DNA from: SXOA01 sp051004015
Lineage (GTDB): Bacteria; Planctomycetota; Planctomycetia; Pirellulales; Pirellulaceae
NCBI GenBank assembly: GCA_051004015.1
Contig: JBPCKT010000068.1
Span: 1-13,069, forward strand
Direction of reading: 5' to 3'
DNA: 13,069 nucleotides
In this document: positions 6,671 through 12,351 of the stretch, piece after piece
Position numbering within the stretch: the stretch's first letter is position 1
How the letters are laid out: each line of letters begins with the position of its first letter
Made by a program: the position numbers and the translations under genes
Notes under the pieces: model-generated
Seen by the model: the letters and a program-made list of their open reading frames with translations, nothing else
Told to the model about the DNA's origin: nothing
The model's database searches: none

Positions 6671-7639
6671 CTATGCCAGTGTGCCAGTGACTTCGCGGAC
6701 GGACTTCACACCCAGTGAAGTAATTGCCTCGGGAAGGGCGACCACCAGCTTCATCGTCACCGTCGGATCATAGTAGTTCGCCGTGCCAATCTGCACCGCG
6801 CTCGCGCCGGCGACGAGGAATTCCATTACGTCGTCAATGGTGGCGATGCCGCCGATACCGACGAGGGGAGTGGAGAGGCCCTTGCGCTTCAAGGCTTGAT
6901 GCGCCTGATGCACGCAGCGAAGGGCGATGGGTTTGATAGCGGGGCCGCTGAGGCCCCCCATGACGTTCCCCAGCAGCGGGCGGCGTTTTTTCCAGTCGAT
7001 GGCCATGCCCAGGACGGTGTTGATCAAGCTGATGGCATCCGCGCCCGCTTCCGCGGCGGCGAGGGCGATGTCGGCAATGCGGGTGACGTTGGGGGTGAGC
7101 TTGGCGAGGATCGGCGTCTTGGTGGCGGAGCGGACGGCAGAGACGAGCTTCGCGCAGGTGGCGGCATCGACGCCGAAGTCGACGCCATTAGCGACGTTGG
7201 GGCAGGAAATATTGAGTTCAATCGCGGCCACGCCGGGTAGGCCGTCAAGTTGCCTGGCCATTTCGACGAACTCGTCGTGATTGGCCCCCGCGATGCTCAC
7301 GACGATGGCGGTCGGCAGCGTGGCGAGGTACGGCAGGTGATGCTCAATGAAGGCATCGATGCCATCGTTATCCAGGCCAATCGAATTGAGCAGGCCGGCG
7401 CTGGTTTCCACCGTTCGCCAGGGCTTGTTGCCGATGCGCGGAGCCTTGGTCACCGTCTTGGGCAGAATGCCGCCAAGCTGCGAGAAGTCGACTAGCTTTT
7501 CCATCTCCCGCGCGTAGCCGAACGTGCCGGAGGCAGTGAGGATGGGATTGCGAAGCGCGAGGCGGCCGAGAGAAACGCGGAGATCGATATCCGCGGCGAG
7601 AGGGGCCGGCGCAGAAGGATTCGAGGGAGCAGGAGGCAT
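6671..7639 (-). CDS. pyrD: Dihydroorotate dehydrogenase, class 1B-like catalytic subunit
   Basis: Oxidises dihydroorotate to orotate with FMN, the fourth step of de novo pyrimidine synthesis, in the cytoplasm. The 322-residue TIM-barrel protein shows NPILTASGTFGYAREM (31-46), NSIGLDN (85-91), the signature ELNISCPN (141-148) with C146 as the catalytic base (Cys marks class 1; class 2 uses Ser), K180-LTPN and the FMN-phosphate loop GIGGI (261-265) with QIGTA (283-287). Overall similarity is to class 1B, which normally pairs with the PyrK ferredoxin-reductase-type subunit; no pyrK is in the window. The first ~14 residues are Pro/Ala-rich and outside the conserved domain, but no later start is available. 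No Shine-Dalgarno sequence is visible; a promoter-like sequence lies only 8 nt upstream of ATG 7639 (see findings). Confidence 0.93.
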   Translation of the reverse strand: MPPAPSNPSAPAPLAADIDLRVSLGRLALRNPILTASGTFGYAREMEKLVDFSQLGGILPKTVTKAPRIGNKPWRTVETSAGLLNSIGLDNDGIDAFIEHHLPYLATLPTAIVVSIAGANHDEFVEMARQLDGLPGVAAIELNISCPNVANGVDFGVDAATCAKLVSAVRSATKTPILAKLTPNVTRIADIALAAAEAGADAISLINTVLGMAIDWKKRRPLLGNVMGGLSGPAIKPIALRCVHQAHQALKRKGLSTPLVGIGGIATIDDVMEFLVAGASAVQIGTANYYDPTVTMKLVVALPEAITSLGVKSVREVTGTLA

Positions 7640-7647
7640 CCCTGGCG

Positions 7648-7676
7648 AATGTAACGGGGTAAACCAAAGAGGGCAA
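7648..7676 (-). promoter_or_regulatory. Candidate pyrD promoter, near-leaderless
   Basis: On the reverse strand TTGCCC (7671-7676) and TACATT (7648-7653) are separated by exactly 17 bp, each matching 4 of 6 consensus positions. The -10 box ends 8 nt before the pyrD ATG, so the transcript would start at or within a few bases of the start codon. Confidence 0.4.
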
Positions 7677-7685
7677 CGTCCGGAC

Positions 7686-7699
7686 GGGCTGGGAAGCCC
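7686..7699. repeat. Palindromic element after the small lipoprotein gene
   Basis: GGGCT and AGCCC pair around GGGA. On the reverse strand it begins 9 nt after the stop codon of the 72-aa gene and is preceded by GTAGGA (7701-7706). The GTAG border and GGCT/AGCC arms resemble the element at 12322, with a 4-nt instead of 3-nt loop. Confidence 0.5.
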
Positions 7700-7708
7700 A
7701 TCCTACGA

Positions 7709-7927
7709 CTAAATGACGCCGCCGTGAACGCGCGCCGGTGAGAGGTGGCTAGGCGAATCCAGGAACCAAAAGCGTTCCCACTCCTGGCGGATTTGCCGCA
7801 GATCCTCCGAGGTGTAAATCAATTGCCGGGTGCGGATGGCCGGGTCGCCGCTGTAAATCGGCAGGAAGCAGCCGACGTTCCCACACAGTGCCAACAAGCA
7901 GCAGGCAATAAAAATGAGCCGACGCAT
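7709..7927 (-). CDS. Small conserved secreted protein, probable lipoprotein
   Basis: 72 residues when started at ATG 7927, which has GGAGG 8 nt upstream; an in-frame ATG 5 codons earlier overlaps that site and is less likely. Residues 1-20 form a signal peptide (MRRLIFIACCLLALCGNVGC). NVGC with C20 is a plausible but imperfect lipobox (Asn at -3). The mature part of about 52 residues contains FLPIYSGDPAIRTRQLIYTS, EDLRQIRQEWERFWFLD and ends HLSPARVHGGVI. From memory, close relatives occur in many planctomycetes as hypothetical proteins; I could not check this. The aromatic WERFWF block and short fixed length suggest a conserved envelope component rather than a spurious frame. It lies 83 nt downstream of the HU gene on the same strand, with an inverted repeat between them. 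Confidence 0.72.
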   Translation of the reverse strand: MRRLIFIACCLLALCGNVGCFLPIYSGDPAIRTRQLIYTSEDLRQIRQEWERFWFLDSPSHLSPARVHGGVI

Positions 7928-7954
7928 CGATCTTTCCTCCATGAAGGACCGTCA

Positions 7955-7982
7955 TTGATCCGCCTAACCCGGCCCGGATCAA
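7955..7982. repeat. 8-bp perfect inverted repeat between HU and the small lipoprotein
   Basis: TTGATCCG and CGGATCAA pair perfectly around a 12-nt loop. It is 28 nt after the HU stop (reverse strand) and 27 nt before the 72-aa gene. It lacks a following T-tract, so it may be a processing or attenuation structure or a protein-binding palindrome. Confidence 0.5.
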
Positions 7983-8010
7983 GTCTTTCCGTCAATTCTG
8001 AATGATTAGC

Positions 8011-8379
8011 TTAAGGGGGTGGGGTCGCGGCCGGCGTGGGAGTTGAGGCACCAGGGGGCTGGCCATTCGCCGCTGCCGCCTGTCTTGCCTTTTTCTGCTC
8101 ATCCAGCTGCCGGACCTGTTCTTCCATCTCCTTGCCAGGCTTGAAGGTTACGACCATTTTCGCCGGCACATCCACCCGTTCCCCGGTCCGTGGATTTCGC
8201 GCCTTGCGAGCCGCTCGCTCCTTCACTTCAAACACACCGAAGTTCCGCAGTTCAATCCGACGTTCCTCGACCAGCGTCTCCACGATGGCGTCAAACGTCT
8301 TCTGAACGATCTCCTTCGTCTTCAACTGGGTCATCCCAATCGCTTCGGAAATCGTCTTCACGATCTCTTTCTTGGTCAC
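8011..8379 (-). CDS. HU/IHF-family DNA-binding protein with Ala/Pro-rich tail
   Basis: Nucleoid protein of the HU/IHF family that binds and bends DNA as a dimer. GTG 8379 is chosen because the domain begins there (VTKKEIVKTISEAIG) and GGGAGG lies 7 nt upstream; an ATG at 8424 would add 15 unrelated residues. The two N-terminal helices span about 3-42, the beta saddle follows at 42-56 (RIELRNFGVFEVKE), and the DNA-intercalating arm tip has the conserved RNPRTGE (61-67) with P63. The core ends near residue 93. Residues 94-122 are an unusual extension, Lys/Gln-rich then Ala/Pro/Thr-rich (STPTPAATPPP), probably disordered. Family members with such tails exist, but its role here is unknown. A good promoter sequence lies at 8451-8479. 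Whether it is HU-like or IHF-like cannot be settled by eye. Confidence 0.92.
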   Translation of the reverse strand: MTKKEIVKTISEAIGMTQLKTKEIVQKTFDAIVETLVEERRIELRNFGVFEVKERAARKARNPRTGERVDVPAKMVVTFKPGKEMEEQVRQLDEQKKARQAAAANGQPPGASTPTPAATPPP

Positions 8380-8450
8380 GGCTGGCCCTCCCCAGAGCTT
8401 GCGTTTGGGCAAAAATGGCGGCACTTACAGAAAATGCTGCCAACGTCCCA

Positions 8451-8479
8451 AGTGTAGATGCCGCAAGTACTAGAGTCAA
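8451..8479 (-). promoter_or_regulatory. Candidate sigma70-type promoter of the HU gene
   Basis: On the reverse strand TTGACT (8474-8479) and TACACT (8451-8456) are exactly 17 bp apart, 5/6 and 4/6 matches to consensus. Predicted transcription would start near 8444, giving a leader of about 65 nt before the GTG at 8379. Confidence 0.55.
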
Positions 8480-8652
8480 GCTCAGTCGCCGTAACCCCTG
8501 AAATGCCGATGGTGAATCCGCCCTGTCTGGAGATGCCAGACCAAGCGGACGTTCCCCATTATCGTCGCTACAACCGGCAATCTTCAGCAAATCGAAAGAA
8601 TCGGCAGAATTCGCCCAGCTGGACAGCTCGTTAGCTAGAACGGGGGGGTCAT

Positions 8653-8720
8653 GAATGACGAAGCCCGAATGACGAATGCCGAATGATTTGACCGAATTCG
8701 CCATTCGCCATTCGTCATTC
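8653..8720. repeat. Inverted array of GAATGNC heptamers
   Basis: The left side carries heptamers at 8653, 8667, 8674 and 8681 (GAATGAC, GAATGAC, GAATGCC, GAATGAT). The right arm carries the same unit inverted. Arms 8667-8684 and 8703-8720 pair over 18 positions with one mismatch around an 18-nt loop. The structure begins 2 nt after the stop codon of the reverse-strand Cys-cluster gene, so it could mark that transcript's 3' end; there is no T-tract. Confidence 0.65.
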
Positions 8721-8722
8721 CC

Positions 8723-9145
8723 TCAGACCTTCATCACCTTCCGCTGCTCTTCGATCTGCTCCACTGAATGCCTCTGCCCCTTCCCGCTGCCGGGGCAGAC
8801 GGAGCAGGTGTATTTCCAGTCCGCTTCGGTCTTCACGTTGGAATCCCAGAACGGCCAGGTGCGACACTGGCGGGGGCGGGCCGAATAGACGGTGCATTTG
8901 CGGGCAACCGTGTCAAAAAAGACGCAGGCGCCGTCAGAAAACTCCTTCAGGCTCTTGCGGGCCCCGACTCGGCGGACGTATTTGTCCTCGAAGGCTTCGG
9001 CATCGCCGTTTTCCACCACTGCGGCCAGAGCGGCAATTTCCTCGTTGTTTACCCACACATATCCTGGTGCACCGGTGCAGCAATCGCCGCACTGCGAACA
9101 GGTGAATTGAAGCCCGTCTTGATACCAGGGAAGTTCGTCAGGCAT
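8723..9145 (-). CDS. YkgJ-family cysteine-cluster (metal-chelating) protein
   Basis: A 140-residue protein of the YkgJ/UPF0153 family, described as a zinc- or iron-chelating domain of unknown exact role. From M1 (ATG 9145) it opens with the family pattern LPWYQDGLQFTCSQCGDCC (5-23) followed by TGAPGYVWV. Nine cysteines are present: 16, 19, 22, 23, 74, 84, 94, 114 and 117. The second half keeps ACVFFD, CTVYSARPRQCRTWPFW (84-100), another hallmark. Intracellular; no signal peptide. An alternative GTG at 9181 would add 12 residues; neither start has a well-placed Shine-Dalgarno sequence, and I prefer 9145 because conserved sequence starts just after it. It is divergent from the DUF1080 gene and separated from HU by 343 bp. 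Confidence 0.87.
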   Translation of the reverse strand: MPDELPWYQDGLQFTCSQCGDCCTGAPGYVWVNNEEIAALAAVVENGDAEAFEDKYVRRVGARKSLKEFSDGACVFFDTVARKCTVYSARPRQCRTWPFWDSNVKTEADWKYTCSVCPGSGKGQRHSVEQIEEQRKVMKV

Positions 9146-9189
9146 GTTGGTATGGTATCCATCCTCGGCAAACTTCACCACTCACCCGT

Positions 9190-9218
9190 TTCGGACCCCC
9201 CGCGAATCGGGCTACAAT
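9190..9218 (+). promoter_or_regulatory. Weak candidate promoter of the DUF1080 gene
   Basis: TACAAT (9213-9218) is a good -10 box; 17 bp upstream is TTCGGA (9190-9195), only a partial -35 match. It would give a leader of about 35 nt before ATG 9259, which is plausible. Confidence 0.3.
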
Positions 9219-9258
9219 TCGGGCTGCCACTCTCTCCCACTTTTGAACGGAGCCCACC

Positions 9259-9972
9259 ATGAAACGCCTGCTCTTGCTTCCCGCGGTTCTCCTCTCGCTG
9301 TTTGCACTTGTCTCCGCCGCCACCGCCGAAGAAAAGGCACAGAACAAGCCGCCAGAAGGCTTCACCGCCCTCTTCAACGGCAAGGACCTGAGCGGCTGGA
9401 AGGGGCTCGTCGGCAATCCGAAGTCGCGCGCGAAGATGACTCCTGAAGAACTTGCCAAAGCTCAAGTGGCTGCCGACAAGAAAATGAAAGATCACTGGAA
9501 AGCGGAGAATGGCGTCATTGTCTTCGACGGCAAGGGAGACAGCCTTTGCAGCGCCAAGGATTTCGCGGATTTTGAACTCTTGGTGGATTGGAAAATCGAC
9601 GCCAATGGCGATAGCGGCATTTATCTGCGGGGTATGCCGCAAGTGCAGATTTGGGATCCCAAGGACCCCTCTCAGCAAAAGCACGGCTGCGACAAGGGCT
9701 CGGGTGCCCTGTGGAACAACGCCAAGAATCCCAAGTTCCCACTGGTCAAGGCGGACAATCCCGTGGGCGAGTGGAACACCTTCCGCATCAAGATGGTCGG
9801 TGACAAGGTAACCATTCACCTCAACGACAAACTGGTTACGGACAATGTTACGATGGAAGATTATCAGGACCATGACCACTCCGTTCCAAAAACCGGCCAG
9901 ATTGAATTGCAGAATCACAGCCATCCGCTCTACTTCCGCAACATCTACATCAAGGAGCTGCCGGCGAAGTAG
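9259..9972 (+). CDS. Secreted DUF1080 (3-keto-disaccharide hydrolase) family protein
   Basis: A 237-residue exported protein with a DUF1080 domain. Some members hydrolyse 3-keto-glycosides and the fold is a concanavalin-like beta sandwich; the substrate of this one is not predictable. ATG 9259 has GGAG 6 nt upstream. The signal peptide spans 1-23 with likely cleavage after ATA. Family marks in order are GFTALFNGKDLSGWKG (34-49), HWKAENGVIVFDGKG (79-93), FELLVDWKIDANGDSGIYLRG (105-125) and QVQIWD (128-133), then EWNTFRIKMVGDKVTIHLN (171-189) and the closing GQIELQNHSHPLYFRNIYIK. Planctomycetes are rich in such proteins. No sugar-uptake or dehydrogenase gene is adjacent, so it looks solitary. 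The tandem inverted repeats at 9990-10165 follow it. Confidence 0.92.
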   Translation: MKRLLLLPAVLLSLFALVSAATAEEKAQNKPPEGFTALFNGKDLSGWKGLVGNPKSRAKMTPEELAKAQVAADKKMKDHWKAENGVIVFDGKGDSLCSAKDFADFELLVDWKIDANGDSGIYLRGMPQVQIWDPKDPSQQKHGCDKGSGALWNNAKNPKFPLVKADNPVGEWNTFRIKMVGDKVTIHLNDKLVTDNVTMEDYQDHDHSVPKTGQIELQNHSHPLYFRNIYIKELPAK

Positions 9973-9989
9973 GCAAACGGAAGAAGGTT

Positions 9990-10066
9990 GGGGTCGGGAG
10001 GGGTTTTCGCGGCGAGCAAACCTTCTTTCCCTGGAAGTCCCGCCCGCGAAAACTTCTCCCGACCCC
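9990..10066. repeat. Long inverted repeat, copy 1 (31-nt loop)
   Basis: Arms 9990-10012 and 10044-10066 are 23 nt each and pair at 21 positions, with a 31-nt loop. The arm unit reads GGGGTCGGGA then a G/A-rich spacer then GTTTTCGCGG. It starts 17 nt after the DUF1080 stop codon. No T-tract follows. Confidence 0.75.
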
Positions 10067-10092
10067 GTTGTTTGGAGGTGGCTTGGGCGACG

Positions 10093-10165
10093 GGGTCAGG
10101 AAGAGCTTTCGCGGCGACATTTATCCGGGTGAATCCTTCCACGGCGCGAAAACCCTTCCCGACCC
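10093..10165. repeat. Long inverted repeat, copy 2 (31-nt loop)
   Basis: Arms 10093-10113 and 10145-10165 are 21 nt each and pair at 18 positions, again around a loop of exactly 31 nt. The arm sequence is the same unit as copy 1 (GGGTCxGGAAGxGxTTTCGCG). It ends 11 nt before the recO ATG, so it would fold in the recO leader. Confidence 0.75.
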
Positions 10166-10176
10166 ACTCGGTTATT

Positions 10177-10926
10177 ATGTCCGCCGAAAAGTCGCTAGCA
10201 ATCGTCCTGCGGACCATCGAGTTCAGCGAAACGAGCGTGGTGGCCACGCTGTTCACCGAGACGTTCGGCAAGATCAGCGCGCTGGCCAAGGGTGCCCGCC
10301 GACCCAAAGGGCCTTTTGAGTCTGCTCTTGACCTCCTGGCGGTCGTTCGCATAGTGTTCCTCCACAAATCGTCCGACGCCCTGGACCTGCTGACCGAGGC
10401 CAAACTCGAGCGCAGGTTCCGCGCGGCGGCTCGCGATTTGTCCCGGCTCTACGCGGGTTACTACGTGGCGGAGTTGCTCACCGAACTGACCGACGCCGGC
10501 GACCCGCACGCGGACCTCTTCTCCGCCGCGGACGCCGCGCTCGCCAGGCTCGATAGCGATGCCCCCGTGGCCATCACGCTGCTGGATTTTGAGCTCACCG
10601 CCCTGCGGCTGCTCGGGCATTTGCCGAGCCTGCACGACTGCGTGGGCTGCGGCAATCCGGTGGAGACGGTGGGACGAATTGCCTTCGGGCTGGTGGTGGG
10701 GGGAGTTCTCTGCTCCACCTGCCGGCCGGGCCAGCGGCAAGTCGTCAGCATCAGCGCCCCGGCGCTGGTGGCAATGCGGAAACTGGCGGAAGCGAACGAA
10801 AACGCGGAGTTTACGGAGCTGGAACCAAAAGTAGGCGGCGAGCTGCGGGGCATCCTCAGCAGTTACCTCGCCCATCTCCTCGGCCACAAGCCGAAGATGC
10901 ACGACTATTTGAAATCGCTGGCTTGA
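10177..10926 (+). CDS. recO: DNA repair protein RecO
   Basis: Recombination mediator of the RecFOR pathway: binds single-stranded DNA and SSB and helps load RecA at gaps. With ATG 10177 it is 249 residues, the usual length. The frame is open back to 9988, but those 63 codons only translate the inverted repeats and are rejected. The N-terminal OB-fold region shows AIVLRTIEFSETS (8-20) and FGKISALAKGARRPK (30-44). The C-terminal part has a four-Cys zinc site, C155xxC158 and C179xxC182, within HDCVGCG and GGVLCSTC; not all RecO proteins have it. The end, LAHLLGHKPKMHDYLKSL, is typical. No Shine-Dalgarno sequence precedes the ATG, and a strong hairpin ends 11 nt before it. recR and recF are not in the window. 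Confidence 0.93.
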   Translation: MSAEKSLAIVLRTIEFSETSVVATLFTETFGKISALAKGARRPKGPFESALDLLAVVRIVFLHKSSDALDLLTEAKLERRFRAAARDLSRLYAGYYVAELLTELTDAGDPHADLFSAADAALARLDSDAPVAITLLDFELTALRLLGHLPSLHDCVGCGNPVETVGRIAFGLVVGGVLCSTCRPGQRQVVSISAPALVAMRKLAEANENAEFTELEPKVGGELRGILSSYLAHLLGHKPKMHDYLKSLA

Positions 10927-10930
10927 ATTT

Positions 10931-10985
10931 AGTAGCCTGCACACTCCGTGTGCAGGCTGTCCGCTCACGGAGTGAGCGGACTACT
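10931..10985. repeat. Twin hairpins with TCC and GGA triloops
   Basis: Two perfect hairpins lie back to back: 10934-10944 pairs with 10948-10958 (11 bp, loop TCC), and 10959-10968 pairs with 10972-10981 (10 bp, loop GGA). AGTAG (10931-10935) and CTACT (10981-10985) border the pair as an inverted repeat. The element starts 4 nt after the recO stop codon and ends 16 nt before the BamD-like ATG, filling most of the gap. It may end or insulate the recO transcript. Confidence 0.8.
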
Positions 10986-11001
10986 TTAACCGAGGACACG
11001 G

Positions 11002-12309
11002 ATGTCCGGCCGAAAGCTTGAAGTCATTCTTAGCAGCCAATTGCTCGCCGCTCTCGCGGCGCTGGCCCTCGCCAGCGGCTGCCGGCTGTTTCGTCCGGAC
11101 GCTGACCTGGCGACCAATACGGCATCCCCTTCCGACGTCAGCCAGGCGTCTTTCGAAGCGGACGATGGGGAGCCGAAAAAGGGAATCGGGCTGGAGGACC
11201 TCTATCCGGATAACCTCGGCAAGACCGTCAAGCGAGTCGTCAGCGAGCCACCGAATAAGAAAGAAGCCAAAAAATCCTTTGACGATGCCGACGCGATTTT
11301 CCGCCAGGCCAACGCACTCCCGGTCGGCGACGAGCGGCAGAAGCTCTTCCTCGAAGCCGCCCGCAAATACCTCATCGCCGCGGAGAGATTTCCGAGCTCA
11401 GCCCTCGAGCAAGAGAGCCTGTACATGTCCGGCGAAGCCTATTTTCAGGCCGATTACTACTGGGAATCCAACCGCTCCTACGAGAAGCTCATCAAGGCCT
11501 ACCCCAACAACCGCTACCTGGACGAAGTGGAGAAGCGCCGCTACGCCATCGCCAAATACTGGCTGGACGTCGGCAAGAAATCGGAAGAGTCCTTCTACTC
11601 CGTCAACCTGTTCGACCAGGAGCGTCCCTGGCGCGATACCAAGGGGCACGCGCTCCGCGTGTGGGAAAAGATGCGGACCCTGGACGACCCCGGCGGCCGC
11701 CTGGCGGATGATGCCACACTGGCCCTGGCCAACGAGGCCTTCGCCGCCGGCAAGTTCTACAAGGCGGATGAGTACTATACCGACCTGCGGAAAATGTACC
11801 CCGGCAGCGAGCACCAGTTCCTGGCCAACTTCCTGGGGCTCAAGGCCAAGATGAAGTGCTACATCGGGCCGGAGTACTCCGTCGCCGCGCTGGACGAGGG
11901 AGAGAAGCTGATCAAACACATGTGGCGGGCCTATCCGCAAGAGTCGGAGAAGGAGCGGGAATACCTGGAGCGGGCCGCGGCCGAAATCCGCTATCGCAAA
12001 GCCGAGAAGCTCCATCACTGGGCCAAATACTACGACCGCCGCAAGGAGTATCGCGCAGCCGGACATTACTACGTGCGGGTTGCCAAGGAATACGACGACA
12101 CCCAGTTCGCGCAGCGGGCCAGTTCGCGCCTCGGCGAGATTGAGGGGCTGCCGCCGGTTCCGCCTCAGATGTTTGAATCACTCGTCAAGCTGATTCCCAC
12201 CAGCGACAAAATCCAGCCCATGGTCGATGCCGCCAAGAAAAAGACCCCCGGCGACGACGGCGACGCCACCGCCCGCACCGCCTCCGGCACAGCGGATACG
12301 ATGAGGTAG
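11002..12309 (+). CDS. BamD/YfiO-like outer-membrane assembly lipoprotein with TPR-type repeats
   Basis: A 435-residue lipoprotein resembling BamD (YfiO), the TPR lipoprotein of the BAM complex that inserts beta-barrel proteins into the outer membrane. ATG 11002 has GAGG 6 nt upstream. The signal peptide ends in the lipobox ASGC, C27. A low-complexity stretch (about 30-85) leads to helical repeats: FLEAARKYLIAAERFPSSALEQESLYMSGEAYFQADYY, then NRSYEKLIKAYPNNRYLDEVEKRRYAIA, a classic BamD signature, and later FYKADEYYTDLRKMYPGSEHQFLANF and RAAGHYYVRVAKEYDDTQFAQRASSRLGEIEG. It is longer than the roughly 245-residue proteobacterial BamD, with extra repeats in the middle and a polar C-terminal tail. 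The LptE-like gene follows 42 nt later, supporting an outer-membrane assembly role. A different TPR lipoprotein role cannot be excluded. Confidence 0.82.
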   Translation: MSGRKLEVILSSQLLAALAALALASGCRLFRPDADLATNTASPSDVSQASFEADDGEPKKGIGLEDLYPDNLGKTVKRVVSEPPNKKEAKKSFDDADAIFRQANALPVGDERQKLFLEAARKYLIAAERFPSSALEQESLYMSGEAYFQADYYWESNRSYEKLIKAYPNNRYLDEVEKRRYAIAKYWLDVGKKSEESFYSVNLFDQERPWRDTKGHALRVWEKMRTLDDPGGRLADDATLALANEAFAAGKFYKADEYYTDLRKMYPGSEHQFLANFLGLKAKMKCYIGPEYSVAALDEGEKLIKHMWRAYPQESEKEREYLERAAAEIRYRKAEKLHHWAKYYDRRKEYRAAGHYYVRVAKEYDDTQFAQRASSRLGEIEGLPPVPPQMFESLVKLIPTSDKIQPMVDAAKKKTPGDDGDATARTASGTADTMR

Positions 12310-12321
12310 GCAGAGAAAGTG

Positions 12322-12342
12322 GGGTAGGCTTCCAGCCTGCCC
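12322..12342. repeat. TCC-triloop palindromic element, copy 2
   Basis: GGGTAGGCT pairs with AGCCTGCCC over 9 positions (one T·G) around the loop TCC. It begins 12 nt after the BamD-like stop and ends 9 nt before the LptE-like ATG, where a Shine-Dalgarno sequence would be expected. It is close to the reverse complement of the element at 1297-1315. Confidence 0.65.
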
Positions 12343-12351
12343 AGAAACGTC

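Larger units (their letters stand above)
8380..8722. other. 343-bp intergenic region between HU and the Cys-cluster gene
   Basis: Holds the candidate HU promoter (8451-8479) and the heptamer inverted repeat (8653-8720). In between (8480-8650) I see no gene or clear structure. A reverse open frame across 8291-8704 begins inside the heptamer repeat and runs into the HU gene in another frame; it contains a hydrophobic stretch but nothing else to support it. Confidence 0.6.

Noticed and set aside
7955..7982. Intrinsic terminator for the HU gene
   Set aside because: The stem is perfect but no T-tract follows on either strand, so it is listed only as an inverted repeat.
8291..8704. Reverse frame with a hydrophobic stretch upstream of HU
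   Set aside because: Starts inside the heptamer repeat, overlaps the HU gene in another frame and covers the HU promoter; a chance frame is likelier.
9175..9924. 249-codon reverse frame opposite the DUF1080 gene
   Set aside because: Antisense to a well-supported secreted protein and no independent evidence.
9988..10176. N-terminal extension of recO by 63 codons
   Set aside because: The codons are the two inverted repeats read through; RecO homology and usual length begin at ATG 10177.
11398..12066. 222-codon reverse frame opposite the BamD-like gene
   Set aside because: Shadow frame; Leu/Val/Gly-rich translation mirrors the opposite-strand codon usage.
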